Shown here piece by piece: positions 44,281 through 53,688 of a stretch of DNA of 64,000 bases. How positions within the stretch are numbered: position 1 is the first letter of the stretch; every line of letters starts with the position of its first letter. A model generated the notes under the pieces. The model was not told where the DNA came from, ran no database searches, and saw only the letters and a program-made list of their open reading frames with translations. The translations under genes were made by a program, and so were the position numbers. Origin of the DNA: an uncultured Ignavibacteriota bacterium (GTDB taxonomy: Bacteria > Bacteroidota > Ignavibacteria > UBA10030 > UBA8401). Location: contig CAISDA010000063.1 of the NCBI GenBank assembly GCA_903884005.1, positions 57,952-121,951 on the forward strand. Direction: 5' to 3'.

Positions 44281-45735
44281 TTAGATTCCAACCTCAGCGT
44301 TGAATGCCTCGATCAAACGGTCGAACTCGCCGACCTCATCTTCGAACAGTGCACGCCAGTATTTCGGCTCCCACTGCTCCCTGAGCTCTTCCGACGATCG
44401 TCCCTGCTGTTCGACCCATGTGAAATATTTGAGATTGTGTATCGCTTTCCTGTCGTAATAGGACAGCTCTTTGAAATGCTCGATCCCCTGATGCTGGACC
44501 GGTCCCGCATAATCCATTCCGGCCTGCATCTGCGTATACTCGCCTCGCTCCGCGGTCAGTTCATCCAGGCGCGAACGGTACATCTCGACGGAATCCGTGA
44601 AGATCGTGAGGATGACATCGTTCTCGCCGAGCTCGTAGTATTTCGCGGTCTTGATCGCCGCAAGCACGTTGCCGATCCCCGAAATGCCGAGCAGCTGGAG
44701 CTTTTCGGCCTGCATCTGCGACACGCCCCGGGCCTCTAGAAACCGCTTTCCTTCCTCTTCGTTGAACAGCCGCAGCACGCGCATACAGTCTTCATCGTCG
44801 ATCGCCGCGACGTTATCCGTATTGCGGACATTGTGCACCCACGGCACGTGCTTGTCGCCGATGCCTTCAATGCGATGCTCACCGAAACCGTTCATCAGGA
44901 GCGTGGGACATTGCAGCGCCTCGCTGGCCACGATCTTGAGATGCGGATGAAGTTTCTTGAGATAATCGCCGGCCCCGATCGTGCCGGCAGAACCGGTGGC
45001 CGAGATGTACGCCGCTGCATTCCCGTTCTCGATGCCCAACGCGCGAAATGCCTCTTCCAGCGCAGGCCCCGTCACATTGTAATGCCAGATCGGATTGCCG
45101 AATTCTTCGAACTGATTAAAGACCACATTGAGCGGATCGTTTTTCAATTCCCAGCATTTGTCGTAGATCTCTTTCACGTTGGATTCGGTTCCGGGCGTCG
45201 CAATGACCTCCGAACCGATCTCGCGCAGCCAGGTGAACCGTTCTTTGGACATTCCTTCGGGAAGGATCGCGATAGGCGTGCAGTCGAGCAGCCGGCAGTC
45301 GAACGCGCCTCCCCGGCAATAATTTCCCGTGGACGGCCACACGGCCTTGTGCTTCTCGGGATCGAACTCTCCGCTCACCAGGCGCGGCACAAGGCAGCCG
45401 AAGGCGGCTCCCACTTTATGCGCGCCGGTCGGAAAATATTTTCCAATGATGCCCACGATCCTCGCCTTCACTCCCGTGATCTCCCTTGGTATCTCAAAAT
45501 AATTGACGCCTCCGAATCCTCCGGTCGTGACATTGTTCTTCCACGTGATGCGATAGAGGTTCAACGGATTCACATCCCACAAGCCGATAGCCGGAAGCTG
45601 TTCCTTCACGCGCACCGGGATCAGATCGGGATTGCGCATCTGTGCAAACGTCGGGATGGTGATGCCCTGCGCGCGGCACCGTGCCGCGGTTCTGCTGACG
45701 ACTTCGTGGTCTATTTTTTTTATGATCTTGGACAT
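44281..45735 (-). CDS. Fold-type II PLP-dependent enzyme of the purine/selenium cluster
   Basis: The 484-residue protein has the tryptophan synthase beta/cysteine synthase fold. The PLP lysine is in KYFPTGAHKVGAAFG, the substrate loop in WPSTGNYCRGGAFD, and the phosphate-binding glycine loop in SATGSAGTIGAGDY. It is longer than cysteine synthase (about 310) and than E. coli YgeX, a diaminopropionate ammonia-lyase of about 400 residues, and is only distantly related to the latter by motif. Proteins of this length are known beside ygeW/ygeY/ssnA, so it probably fills the ammonia-releasing step there. The exact substrate is inferred. No sign of decay. Confidence 0.82.
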   Translation of the reverse strand: MSKIIKKIDHEVVSRTAARCRAQGITIPTFAQMRNPDLIPVRVKEQLPAIGLWDVNPLNLYRITWKNNVTTGGFGGVNYFEIPREITGVKARIVGIIGKYFPTGAHKVGAAFGCLVPRLVSGEFDPEKHKAVWPSTGNYCRGGAFDCRLLDCTPIAILPEGMSKERFTWLREIGSEVIATPGTESNVKEIYDKCWELKNDPLNVVFNQFEEFGNPIWHYNVTGPALEEAFRALGIENGNAAAYISATGSAGTIGAGDYLKKLHPHLKIVASEALQCPTLLMNGFGEHRIEGIGDKHVPWVHNVRNTDNVAAIDDEDCMRVLRLFNEEEGKRFLEARGVSQMQAEKLQLLGISGIGNVLAAIKTAKYYELGENDVILTIFTDSVEMYRSRLDELTAERGEYTQMQAGMDYAGPVQHQGIEHFKELSYYDRKAIHNLKYFTWVEQQGRSSEELREQWEPKYWRALFEDEVGEFDRLIEAFNAEVGI

Positions 45736-45849
45736 TCCGTCTCCTTTTTTTCTTCACTTTTTTTTAATGCCGCATCGGTGCGGCGATCTCGTAGTCTTGT
45801 TATGCTTGCGTCGTACTCAAGAACCTTCATCCAAATGATACATTTTCAT

Positions 45850-46036
45850 TGTCATTCTGAGGTGATCATTTCGGCAGCGCCAGGGATCATCATGCATATG
45901 ACATTAGTACTCTGTCATTCTGAGCGCAAGCGAAGAATCTAAAATGCCGTTCGCAAAGCAGCGGCACATAATCGATCCTCCCTGCAGTCTGATATATTTT
46001 AGATTCTTCGGTCGCTCGAGCTCCCTCAGAATGACA
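45850..46036 (+). repeat. Intergenic repeat D, longest hairpin copy
   Basis: TGTCATTCTGAGGTGATCAT opens the copy and ATGACATTAGTACTCTGTC precedes the hairpin. The left arm CATTCTGAGCGCAAGCGAAG and AATCTAAAAT pairs with ATTTTAGATTCTTCGGTCGC and CTCAGAATGACA, enclosing a loop of about 55 bases. It fills the ygeW-PLP enzyme gap. Confidence 0.8.
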
Positions 46037-46075
46037 TGGATGATAAAATACGCTGAATAGTTGCCATCATCCTTT

Positions 46076-47269
46076 TCATCGCGACCGCAGTACGCCGCGT
46101 TCCACCAGCTGCTGCATGCGCGCCGCGGGATCCTGCAGGCGCGTCAGTGCGATGATCGACGAGATCACGAACGGTTTGTAGCTTGCCTCGGCGTAGGTGG
46201 CGAGGCGGTATTTTTCGAACACGTTCTTCGACACTTCGCCCTCCTCGCAGCTCACGCCCGAAATGTCGGCCGGCAGGCAATGCATATAGAGAGCCTCGCC
46301 CTTCTTTGTCAGCTTCATTTTTTCTTCGTCACACTCCCAGTTCTTGAATTTCGCATTGTTCGCAAGGCATTCTTTCTCCAGTTCTTTCAATCCCGGCTTG
46401 TCGTTCGTGTTCAGCAGTTCCGTCCGCCGCTGCATCACGTGGAACGGAGCCCACGACTTGGGATAGACGATGTCTGCATCCTTGAACGCATCTTCCATCG
46501 AGTTTACGATCTCAAACGTCCCTCCGGCCTGAGCCGATTGCTTTTTCGCCTGCTCCACTACCTCGGGGATAAGTCCGTAGCCTTCCGGATACGCGAGCGA
46601 GACATTCATCCCGAACCGCGACATCAATCCGATCACTCCCTGCGGGACCGACAGCGGCTTGCCATAGCTCGGCGAATATGCCCAGGTCATGGCGATCTTT
46701 TTGCCGCGCAGGTTCTCCAGCGATCCGAATGTGTTCTTCAATTGCATGAGATCGGCAAGCGCCTGCGTCGGATGGTCGACATCGCATTGCAGATTCACGA
46801 CGCTCGGACGCTGATGAAGGATGCCGTGCTCATATCCGTCCTGCATCGCCGCGCCGAACTCACGCATATATTTATTGCCCTCGCCAAGGAACATGTCGTC
46901 GCGGATACCGATCACCTCCGCAAGGAACGAGATCATGTTCGCCGTCTCGCGTACCGTCTCGCCATGCGCGATCTGTGATTTTTCTTCGTCCAGTTCCGAT
47001 AATCCAAGGCCGAGGGCGTTGGCCGCCGAGGCAAAACTGAACCGGGTCCTCGTCGAATTATCGCGGAAGATCGAGATGGCGAGTCCGGTGTCGAAGGTCC
47101 GGAGAGAAACGCCCGCCTTGTGAAGATCGTTCATCAGTTGTGCGACCGTCAGGACAGCCTTGATCTCGTCGTCGGTTCGTTCCCATGTGAGCAAAAAATC
47201 GCGATTGAACATATCGAGCTTCAGGGTTCGCAGTGTCTCCACGAGCGGTGCAAATTGTGTCTGTGCCAT
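46076..47269 (-). CDS. ygeW: YgeW-family knotted carbamoyltransferase
   Basis: The 397-residue protein has the carbamoyl-phosphate loop FRDNSTRTRFSFASA, the second-domain signature VVNLQCDVDHPTQALADLMQ, and the C-terminal ALYMHCLPADISG. YgeW homologues are a knotted transcarbamoylase family separate from ornithine and aspartate transcarbamoylases and sit in selenium/purine clusters. There they are thought to move a carbamoyl group between an intermediate of purine breakdown and phosphate, so that carbamoyl phosphate can feed ATP formation. No carbamate kinase is in the window to complete that step. It is separated from xdhD and the PLP gene by repeats. Confidence 0.93.
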   Translation of the reverse strand: MAQTQFAPLVETLRTLKLDMFNRDFLLTWERTDDEIKAVLTVAQLMNDLHKAGVSLRTFDTGLAISIFRDNSTRTRFSFASAANALGLGLSELDEEKSQIAHGETVRETANMISFLAEVIGIRDDMFLGEGNKYMREFGAAMQDGYEHGILHQRPSVVNLQCDVDHPTQALADLMQLKNTFGSLENLRGKKIAMTWAYSPSYGKPLSVPQGVIGLMSRFGMNVSLAYPEGYGLIPEVVEQAKKQSAQAGGTFEIVNSMEDAFKDADIVYPKSWAPFHVMQRRTELLNTNDKPGLKELEKECLANNAKFKNWECDEEKMKLTKKGEALYMHCLPADISGVSCEEGEVSKNVFEKYRLATYAEASYKPFVISSIIALTRLQDPAARMQQLVERGVLRSR

Positions 47270-47326
47270 TGTGTTGTGTGTTATGTGAGTATGAAATAAA
47301 TCCTAATTGTCATGGTGCATTGTGTC

Positions 47327-47399
47327 CACTGTCATCCAGAGCGGAGTGAAGGATCTAAAATTATGTCCGCGCGTGGCAGCAAATAATCGATGCCGTGCA
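47327..47399 (+). repeat. Intergenic repeat E, partial
   Basis: CTGTCATCCAGAGCGGAGTG and AAGGATCTAAAATTATGTCC resemble the left half of repeat D, including CAGCAAATAATCGATG against CAGCGGCACATAATCGATC. The right arm is missing because the xdhD stop follows at once. Confidence 0.5.
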
Positions 47400-49991
47400 T
47401 TACGATGGCCGCAATATTGCTTTCGCCGCCGGGGAGGTTTTCATCGGCAGCGTATATCTGCGTATCCTGTCGAATTTATAGAGCGCTCCCGCGACCGCGC
47501 CCGCGGTGGGAACAAGCCCGATCTCGCCCACGCCCTTCGCGCCGAATGGCCCTTCAGGCTCGTGCTCTTCGATCAAGATCACTTCCGTTTCCGGCATGTC
47601 CTTCGCGCGCAATATTCCGAGCGACCGGAATTTATACGACTCTGGAACCCCGTCCTTCAGTTTGAGCTCTTCTGTGAGCGCATACCCGAGTCCCATGTGC
47701 ACGGCCCCCTCGATCTGCCCTTCCACCAGCGTCCTGTTGATGATCCTCCCGACATCGTGCGCGGCGACCATCTTCTTCAAGCGCCCCTCCTCATCGAGTA
47801 TGCACACCTGCGTCGCGAACCCGAATGTCATGTGCGTGATCGGCTTGTCCGTCTTCGTTTCAAGCGCGGTCGTGTAGTCTATGACCACTTCGCCCGAATA
47901 TTTTTTTTCGATGAGATCGGCAAGCTGCTTCCCGCTGTCCAGATCCTTCTTCATCTCCTGCGCCGCCTTGATCACCGCGCGGCCGCCAAGCACCGTTGCC
48001 CTCGATGCCGTTGTCATGCCGCACGGCGTCGGCTGCGTGGTATCGATGTCCACGCGGATCCGCCGTGGATCGACCCCCGTCACATCGCTGAAAAATTGTA
48101 TCATCACCGTGCAGAATCCCTGTCCCATTTCCGTGAATCCGGTGTTGATGGTGATCGTTTCATCGGGATGGACCGTGGCGATCGCCTGTCCGTACTCGGG
48201 CATGCCGTTGCCGATGCCGACATTTTTAATGCCGCAGCCGATGCCCGCGTACTTCGACGAATAGTACGCATCTTTTACCGCGAGCAATGTCTTGCGAATC
48301 CCGACGGAATGTTCGAACACCTGTCCCGTACAGAATGTGTCGCCGACGTCCACCACATTCCTCCACCGCATCTCCCACGTATCGATGCCGACGCGCTCGG
48401 CGAGTAAGTCCATCATTCCCTCCATCGCGAAGGACGCCTGGTTGGCTCCGAATCCGCGCATTGCACCGCATGGCAGATTATTCGTATACACCGCGAGCGC
48501 CTCGACATCCGAGTGCAGGATGTTGTACGGCCCGCAGGCATGCCCCGCAGCCCTTTCCAGCACTTTCGTTCCGACAGAGGCGTAGGCACCTTTGTCGCCG
48601 ATCATCCGCGCCCGCACGGCGGTCAGTTTTCCCTGCGCGTCGCAGCCGACGGTGTATGTCATTTTTATTGGATGACGCTTCGGATGCAGCCGAATGCTCT
48701 CTTCGCGCGTCAGCGTGGCCTTCACCGGTGTGCCGGAGAGCAAAGCCATCAACGCAACCTGTCCCTGTATGCTCAGGTCTTCTTTGCCGCCGAACGCCCC
48801 GCCGTTCGTGATCAGCGTGACCTTTACGTGTTCTTCACTCAGCCCGAGGAAGGATGCGATTTGCTTCCGGTCGTCGAACACGCCCTGTCCCTGGCTCAAT
48901 ACTTCCACAATGCCGTCGCGGCACGAAGCGATCGCGCTTTCCGGTTCGAGGAATGCATGCTCGATCACCTGCGTCTCATACGTTTGTATTTCGACAAATG
49001 CCGACGCGGCGAGCGCGGCGTCCACATTCCCGCGCTTGATCACGGAGGTGGAAAGGAGATTCGCATGGTCGGTGTGCACCTGTGGCGCATCGGGCCTCAG
49101 CGCTTCTTCCGCATCGAACACGCCGGGAAGCACGTCGTACTGCACGGCGATCAGCGCCGCAGCCTTCCGGGCTGTCCGGACATCCTTTGCAATAACGGCT
49201 GCTAGAATGTCGCCGATGCAGTGCGTGATCTCGCCTTCGGCAACGAACAACGGCCAATCCTGATAGATCAATCCCTGTCTCCGCTGCCCGGGAACATCCT
49301 TTGCCGTGACGGTCCGCGAAACGCCTGCGCATGCGTCCGCCGCGGCGGTATCGATCGAGTTGACGCGAATTCTCGGATGCGGCGAAAAGACAAATGCCGC
49401 GTATTGCATTTCCGGCAGCGTGATGTCGTCGATGTACGGGCGTTCGCCCATGGCGAATTTTTCGCCGTCCATGCGCGGCAGGCTCGAGCCGATCTTCCCC
49501 GAAAAATCCTGCCGGGGCAGTTCTTCGCCCTGCAGGGCTTTTCCCGCAAGTTCGATCGCGTCCACGATCTTCACGTACCCCGTGCAGCGGCAGATATGGT
49601 TATTCAGTGCCAGGGCGATCGCATCCCGTGTCGGCGACGGATTTTTATCGAGCAGATGCTTCGCTCGCATCACAATGCCCGGCGTACAGAATCCGCATTG
49701 AAGCCCGCCTGTGGATGTGAATGCGCGCGCAAAGATCGTCCGCTCCCGCTCCGTGAGACCCTCGAGCGTGATGACGTGTTTTCCCATCGCACGCTCCGCC
49801 GGAACGGCGCACGAAGACACGGCCTTACCGTCCACAATGACCGTGCAGCAGCCGCACGACCCCTGGGGCGCACAGCCGTTTTTCGGAGAGATCAAACCGG
49901 CCTGCTCGCGCAAAACGTCCATCAATGACATCCCTGCATACACATCGGCCGTGAACGGCGTTCCATTCAGGACGAACTTTACTTCGGCCAT
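47400..49991 (-). CDS. xdhD: XdhD-like selenium-linked xanthine dehydrogenase (iron-sulfur plus molybdenum domains)
   Basis: I use the ATG at 49991; a TTG start eight codons earlier is possible. The 863-residue single chain joins two [2Fe-2S] domains (C40, C46, C49, C61; C99, C102, C134, C136) to a molybdopterin-binding domain with GGAFGGKEDL, CGAMRGFGANQ, TGFTEMGQGF and the base glutamate in GAKGVGEIGLV. It lacks a FAD domain, so electrons must leave to a separate partner, probably the YgfK system encoded 39 bases upstream. The architecture matches the family of selenium-dependent xanthine dehydrogenases that carry labile selenium on the cofactor; no in-frame UGA is involved. Confidence 0.92.
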   Translation of the reverse strand: MAEVKFVLNGTPFTADVYAGMSLMDVLREQAGLISPKNGCAPQGSCGCCTVIVDGKAVSSCAVPAERAMGKHVITLEGLTERERTIFARAFTSTGGLQCGFCTPGIVMRAKHLLDKNPSPTRDAIALALNNHICRCTGYVKIVDAIELAGKALQGEELPRQDFSGKIGSSLPRMDGEKFAMGERPYIDDITLPEMQYAAFVFSPHPRIRVNSIDTAAADACAGVSRTVTAKDVPGQRRQGLIYQDWPLFVAEGEITHCIGDILAAVIAKDVRTARKAAALIAVQYDVLPGVFDAEEALRPDAPQVHTDHANLLSTSVIKRGNVDAALAASAFVEIQTYETQVIEHAFLEPESAIASCRDGIVEVLSQGQGVFDDRKQIASFLGLSEEHVKVTLITNGGAFGGKEDLSIQGQVALMALLSGTPVKATLTREESIRLHPKRHPIKMTYTVGCDAQGKLTAVRARMIGDKGAYASVGTKVLERAAGHACGPYNILHSDVEALAVYTNNLPCGAMRGFGANQASFAMEGMMDLLAERVGIDTWEMRWRNVVDVGDTFCTGQVFEHSVGIRKTLLAVKDAYYSSKYAGIGCGIKNVGIGNGMPEYGQAIATVHPDETITINTGFTEMGQGFCTVMIQFFSDVTGVDPRRIRVDIDTTQPTPCGMTTASRATVLGGRAVIKAAQEMKKDLDSGKQLADLIEKKYSGEVVIDYTTALETKTDKPITHMTFGFATQVCILDEEGRLKKMVAAHDVGRIINRTLVEGQIEGAVHMGLGYALTEELKLKDGVPESYKFRSLGILRAKDMPETEVILIEEHEPEGPFGAKGVGEIGLVPTAGAVAGALYKFDRIRRYTLPMKTSPAAKAILRPS

Positions 49992-50030
49992 CTGTTCAAC
50001 TTCGTTATGATTCAATGCTTCATTCCTGCT

Positions 50031-52292
50031 TTACACGTGAGTGACGTCGATCGTGACAAAATTTATGCGCGCGGCCGTTCCAATTCCCTTCAGCAATGCC
50101 GCCATAACAGCATAATGGCGCATGTCCACTGAGTTCGGCGTGCCGTCGTTCGTGAGTTCAGCATTGAGGATCGCATGCGACGTGCGATCGACGGTGACAC
50201 GCGCATTCGCTGTGGTGAAGACCGCTTCATTCTTCGCAGCATCGGTCGTCAGTTCATATTCAATTCCGACGAATCTCCCGAACAATGAAACACCCTGTGT
50301 GCCGGACTGCAGCACGTATCCGTCTATCGTCCTCTGCCGACGATACGATTCCAAGGAACCGAAGAACCGGGGCTTCTCGATATACGGGCCGCCGTCCTCG
50401 GGACAGAACACATCGCAGTTGCCGCATTCATTGCACGCATCCGCATACGTGCCGATCTGATGTTGCTTCGCGATCGTTAACACTCCGCCTTCGGCCACTG
50501 TCCACCCGGTCCGTGTGACCGTGCAAGTATTATATGCAATCGAAACCGGTTCAACGTCGAAGAAAAAATTGGCATCGTTCGGACACACCGGAATGCATTT
50601 GTCGCAATTGATACAGTCCCAGAGCGCTAAATGACTGCCGATCTTTCTCGGCGCTTTGCTCGTGTGCGACGATCGGTAGCGCGGATCTTCGATGCTTCTG
50701 TTCAACAAGCGTTCGGAATTTTTCATGATTGCGAGCGCATACGGTTCCGATCCCCTCCCATCCGTTTGTCCATGGGAATTCGTTAACCCCGCAGTATTCT
50801 GCGCTGCGATGCCGGAGGAAGCGGCGGATATTGCATCCGTGCTCGCCGCAGACTGAACTGATGCAGCGGTTTTTCCTGTCATTGCTCTTTGCAACTGCCC
50901 GGGATCAGCACTGTCCGAGAGCACAATAAATTCATCTATCGTCGATGCCCCTGCCGACTTCATTCTCTTTTCCAGATTCAGGAGATACTGCTGCAGCCTG
51001 CCGTACCCGCCGGGACGCAGAAGGTCCGTGCATGTCGTCGTGGGAACGAGTCCGATCGCGACACAGTCCGGAAAATTCATCGCGTCCACTCCTGCCGAAA
51101 ACGAGACCGGAAACTCCGAGCCGAAGACCGTCCGCCACCGATTGACCAGAGCAAGGTGGAGCACATGCAACGGCTGGCCGGACAGGTACTGCACCTTGTC
51201 TTTCAGGAACGTCCCCTTGTTGATCACTTCAAGCGTGTTGCCGAACTTGACGCCGACAATTTTCCCTGCGCGTGCGGCAACTCCCTGCAATCGTTTCATC
51301 ATTGCGGCAGCGTCGTCGAATGCGATATTGACGTCGTACGCCGCCGGATTCACTTCAATGTCCGTATAGCCGAGCGTATCGTGCAGCAATTGCTCCAGCC
51401 GTGCTTTGCCCAGCATCGGCGGATTCATCTTCACGACAACGTGAAAGCCCATGTCGTCCAGGAGGAACTCGCAGATGCGTTCGATCTCGTGTGCGGGCGT
51501 TCCGTGAAATGTCGAGAGCGTGATGCTGTCCGATATTTTTTTCGTGAACGGCAGCTTCCGGTACTGTTCGAACTCGGCGGGAATTTCCGCGCGCAGCTCC
51601 TCGATCACTGTTGAAGCATCCCTCATTGTGCACAGCCACTCGCGTATCGGGGCGGACTGGATGCCCGCCAGGTCATACCCGACGCTGACATCGAATATCG
51701 TATCCAGATTCATCGCATGCACCGGAACCAGCACCTCGGACAGGCCGGCACCGGTCGCCATTTTTGTCTCGCCGGCCGCGCGCGCATGTGCATCAGATAC
51801 ACCAGCGCCTGTTCCGGTCGAGGCATCTGCCGCGTCCACAGTGCCGGCCGCTCTCTCCGCCGAAATCGCGCCCGAATAAAACAGCCAATGCTTCAGTATT
51901 TCGACAATCATGCTCGCCTTCACGTACTCGCGGGCCGATTCCTCCAGCCTGAGTTCCTGCGACCACTCCGTGTTATAGCCGATAGTCCCAACATCGATGC
52001 ACGGCCGCGCCAGCGCGAGCCGGTCATTCACCTGAACCGTCTTTAATTCGATGATGCGCGCTCCCGCAAGCCACGACAGCACGATATTCTGCGCCAGCTG
52101 TGTGTGAGGCCCAGCCGCGGGGCCAAGAGGATTCGCCGCCGGACTTCCGCACGAAACCACGGAGAGGTCCACGCTGCCATCGGGAATATAAAATTTCCGT
52201 ATCGGCAGGTCGAATATCGCTCCGTTACGCGTGTACTCGTAGTATATCCGTTTGAGCAGTGTTGCAAAAGGAATGGGTACTAATTCAGCCAT
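50031..52292 (-). CDS. ygfK: YgfK-like iron-sulfur oxidoreductase lacking the usual flavoprotein module
   Basis: The 753-residue protein starts with a dihydroorotate-dehydrogenase-like region (about 1-460), with GAAGPHTQLAQNIVLSWLAG-type motifs and FDVSVGYDLAGIQ. Ferredoxin clusters follow: C560, C563, C566, C570 in CINCDKCIPVC and C620, C623, C626, C630 in CNECGNCDVFC. Classical YgfK is about 1,030 residues and, as I recall, carries a GltD-like FAD/NADPH domain; here only about 50 residues separate the two clusters. Two alanine/serine-rich inserts sit at about 145-186 and 472-514. It probably passes electrons between XdhD and a partner in purine breakdown. Confidence 0.85.
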   Translation of the reverse strand: MAELVPIPFATLLKRIYYEYTRNGAIFDLPIRKFYIPDGSVDLSVVSCGSPAANPLGPAAGPHTQLAQNIVLSWLAGARIIELKTVQVNDRLALARPCIDVGTIGYNTEWSQELRLEESAREYVKASMIVEILKHWLFYSGAISAERAAGTVDAADASTGTGAGVSDAHARAAGETKMATGAGLSEVLVPVHAMNLDTIFDVSVGYDLAGIQSAPIREWLCTMRDASTVIEELRAEIPAEFEQYRKLPFTKKISDSITLSTFHGTPAHEIERICEFLLDDMGFHVVVKMNPPMLGKARLEQLLHDTLGYTDIEVNPAAYDVNIAFDDAAAMMKRLQGVAARAGKIVGVKFGNTLEVINKGTFLKDKVQYLSGQPLHVLHLALVNRWRTVFGSEFPVSFSAGVDAMNFPDCVAIGLVPTTTCTDLLRPGGYGRLQQYLLNLEKRMKSAGASTIDEFIVLSDSADPGQLQRAMTGKTAASVQSAASTDAISAASSGIAAQNTAGLTNSHGQTDGRGSEPYALAIMKNSERLLNRSIEDPRYRSSHTSKAPRKIGSHLALWDCINCDKCIPVCPNDANFFFDVEPVSIAYNTCTVTRTGWTVAEGGVLTIAKQHQIGTYADACNECGNCDVFCPEDGGPYIEKPRFFGSLESYRRQRTIDGYVLQSGTQGVSLFGRFVGIEYELTTDAAKNEAVFTTANARVTVDRTSHAILNAELTNDGTPNSVDMRHYAVMAALLKGIGTAARINFVTIDVTHV

Positions 52293-52382
52293 TGATGCAC
52301 TTTATAAGAATAATAATTGGGTCAACTTCATGCATACATGTGCAGCGCTTACGCACCTCGCACGGCTTCGCGGTGCATGCTG

Positions 52383-53681
52383 TTATAATTTTTCCATCCT
52401 GTTCCATAATTTTTTGGCGGCCTTGCGCGCCTTCTCCATCACGGCATCGGCGTCAATGCCCGTCACCGTGCGGTCCTTCATGATCCAGGTGCCGGCAGTC
52501 ATGACGGATTCAACTGCGGACGATTGCATACCGAACAGAAAATGTCCACCGCAGGTATTCTTCGTCATCGGTGTGGGCGCCTGATAATTCAAAACGACAA
52601 GATCAGCCGCACTTCCTGTGGCGAGTGCGCCGAACCTGCCGCCGAAAATATCGGAGGCCATGCGCTGCCCGCCGTTCAGAAGTGTCATGAAGTCCACCGG
52701 CTGCCCCATGCGCGAATCGCACCGTTGATAGAAAGCGAACTTCGCTTCTTCGAACATGTCTGCCGGAAAACCGTCCGTCCCAAGCGCACCCTGCTCCTTG
52801 AAAAAATGGACGGGCGCATAACCGACGCGATTGTTCATATTCGAACGCGGATTATGTACAAGCCGGCAGCCGGCGGCGCGGACCGCCGTGATATCCGTTT
52901 CCGATAAATGCACTCCATGCGCAAGGATCGACGCCTTCGTCAGAATATTCGCGCGCGCAAAGCGTTCGATGATGCCGCAGCCGTGTGTGTTCTGTGCATG
53001 GGATACATCATAGGCATCCTCTGCTGCATGGATGTGAACGCCTGTATGCAGGCGTGAGGCCAGGTCGCCGCAGAGCGCGAGCGATTCATCGCTTAATGTG
53101 AACGATGCGTGCGCACCGACCAATCCTTTATACAACGTGTTCTCCGCCGTTGACCGTATGAACCGCTCGTTCTCATCAAGTCCCCGATCGCGTTTCTTTT
53201 TCCCGCCGCGGTCTGTGACTTCATAACACAATGCTCCGCGCACGCCGATGCTTTCAAGCGCCTCTTTGATGATGTCGAGCGATCCGTTGATCACTGTCGG
53301 AGATGCGTGATGGTCGATGATGATCGTGGTTCCGCTGCGCACGGCATCGATCGCTCCCGCCAGTGCGCTGTAGTAGATCGCTTCTTCATCGAGAGCCCGG
53401 TCGAGCTTCCACCATATCTTCTGAAGAACTTCCAGAAAATTAGCGGGAGCCTTCTTTGGTCTCGGCATGCCCCGCGAGAGACTCGAATATAAATGTGTAT
53501 GCGCGCAGACCAATCCGGGCATGACGATTCTGCCGGTAAGGTCAAACACTGTTTCATTGCGTCTCGGAACGATGTGTGCGCTTCGTTCAACAATGACGCC
53601 GCCGCTGATGCGCAGATCGGCCGTCTCGACTGAAGGAGGAGAAAGGGTGACGCATGAGGCATGTTGCAGCAAACTGTCCAC
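52383..53681 (-). CDS. ssnA: SsnA-type aminohydrolase
   Basis: The start is taken as GTG at 53681, eight bases after the upstream gene ends, with AGGAG 12 bases before; a TTG-initiated longer frame would overlap that gene by 60 bases. The 432-residue amidohydrolase has the metal motif GLVCAHTHLYSSL, the histidine pair in VHIHAAEDAYD, ILAHGVHLSETD, and the aspartate in ALGTDGFPADM. This pattern marks SsnA, a putative aminohydrolase that co-occurs with YgeY, YgfK and XdhD. It probably removes ammonia from a purine-derived intermediate. It is part of the run moaA to xdhD. Confidence 0.9.
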   Translation of the reverse strand: MDSLLQHASCVTLSPPSVETADLRISGGVIVERSAHIVPRRNETVFDLTGRIVMPGLVCAHTHLYSSLSRGMPRPKKAPANFLEVLQKIWWKLDRALDEEAIYYSALAGAIDAVRSGTTIIIDHHASPTVINGSLDIIKEALESIGVRGALCYEVTDRGGKKKRDRGLDENERFIRSTAENTLYKGLVGAHASFTLSDESLALCGDLASRLHTGVHIHAAEDAYDVSHAQNTHGCGIIERFARANILTKASILAHGVHLSETDITAVRAAGCRLVHNPRSNMNNRVGYAPVHFFKEQGALGTDGFPADMFEEAKFAFYQRCDSRMGQPVDFMTLLNGGQRMASDIFGGRFGALATGSAADLVVLNYQAPTPMTKNTCGGHFLFGMQSSAVESVMTAGTWIMKDRTVTGIDADAVMEKARKAAKKLWNRMEKL

Positions 53682-53688
53682 TGTGAAT

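Noticed and set aside
47400..49991. Selenocysteine codon in the selenium-linked xanthine dehydrogenase
   Set aside because: The frame is open without internal TGA; in this family selenium is a labile cofactor ligand, not selenocysteine.
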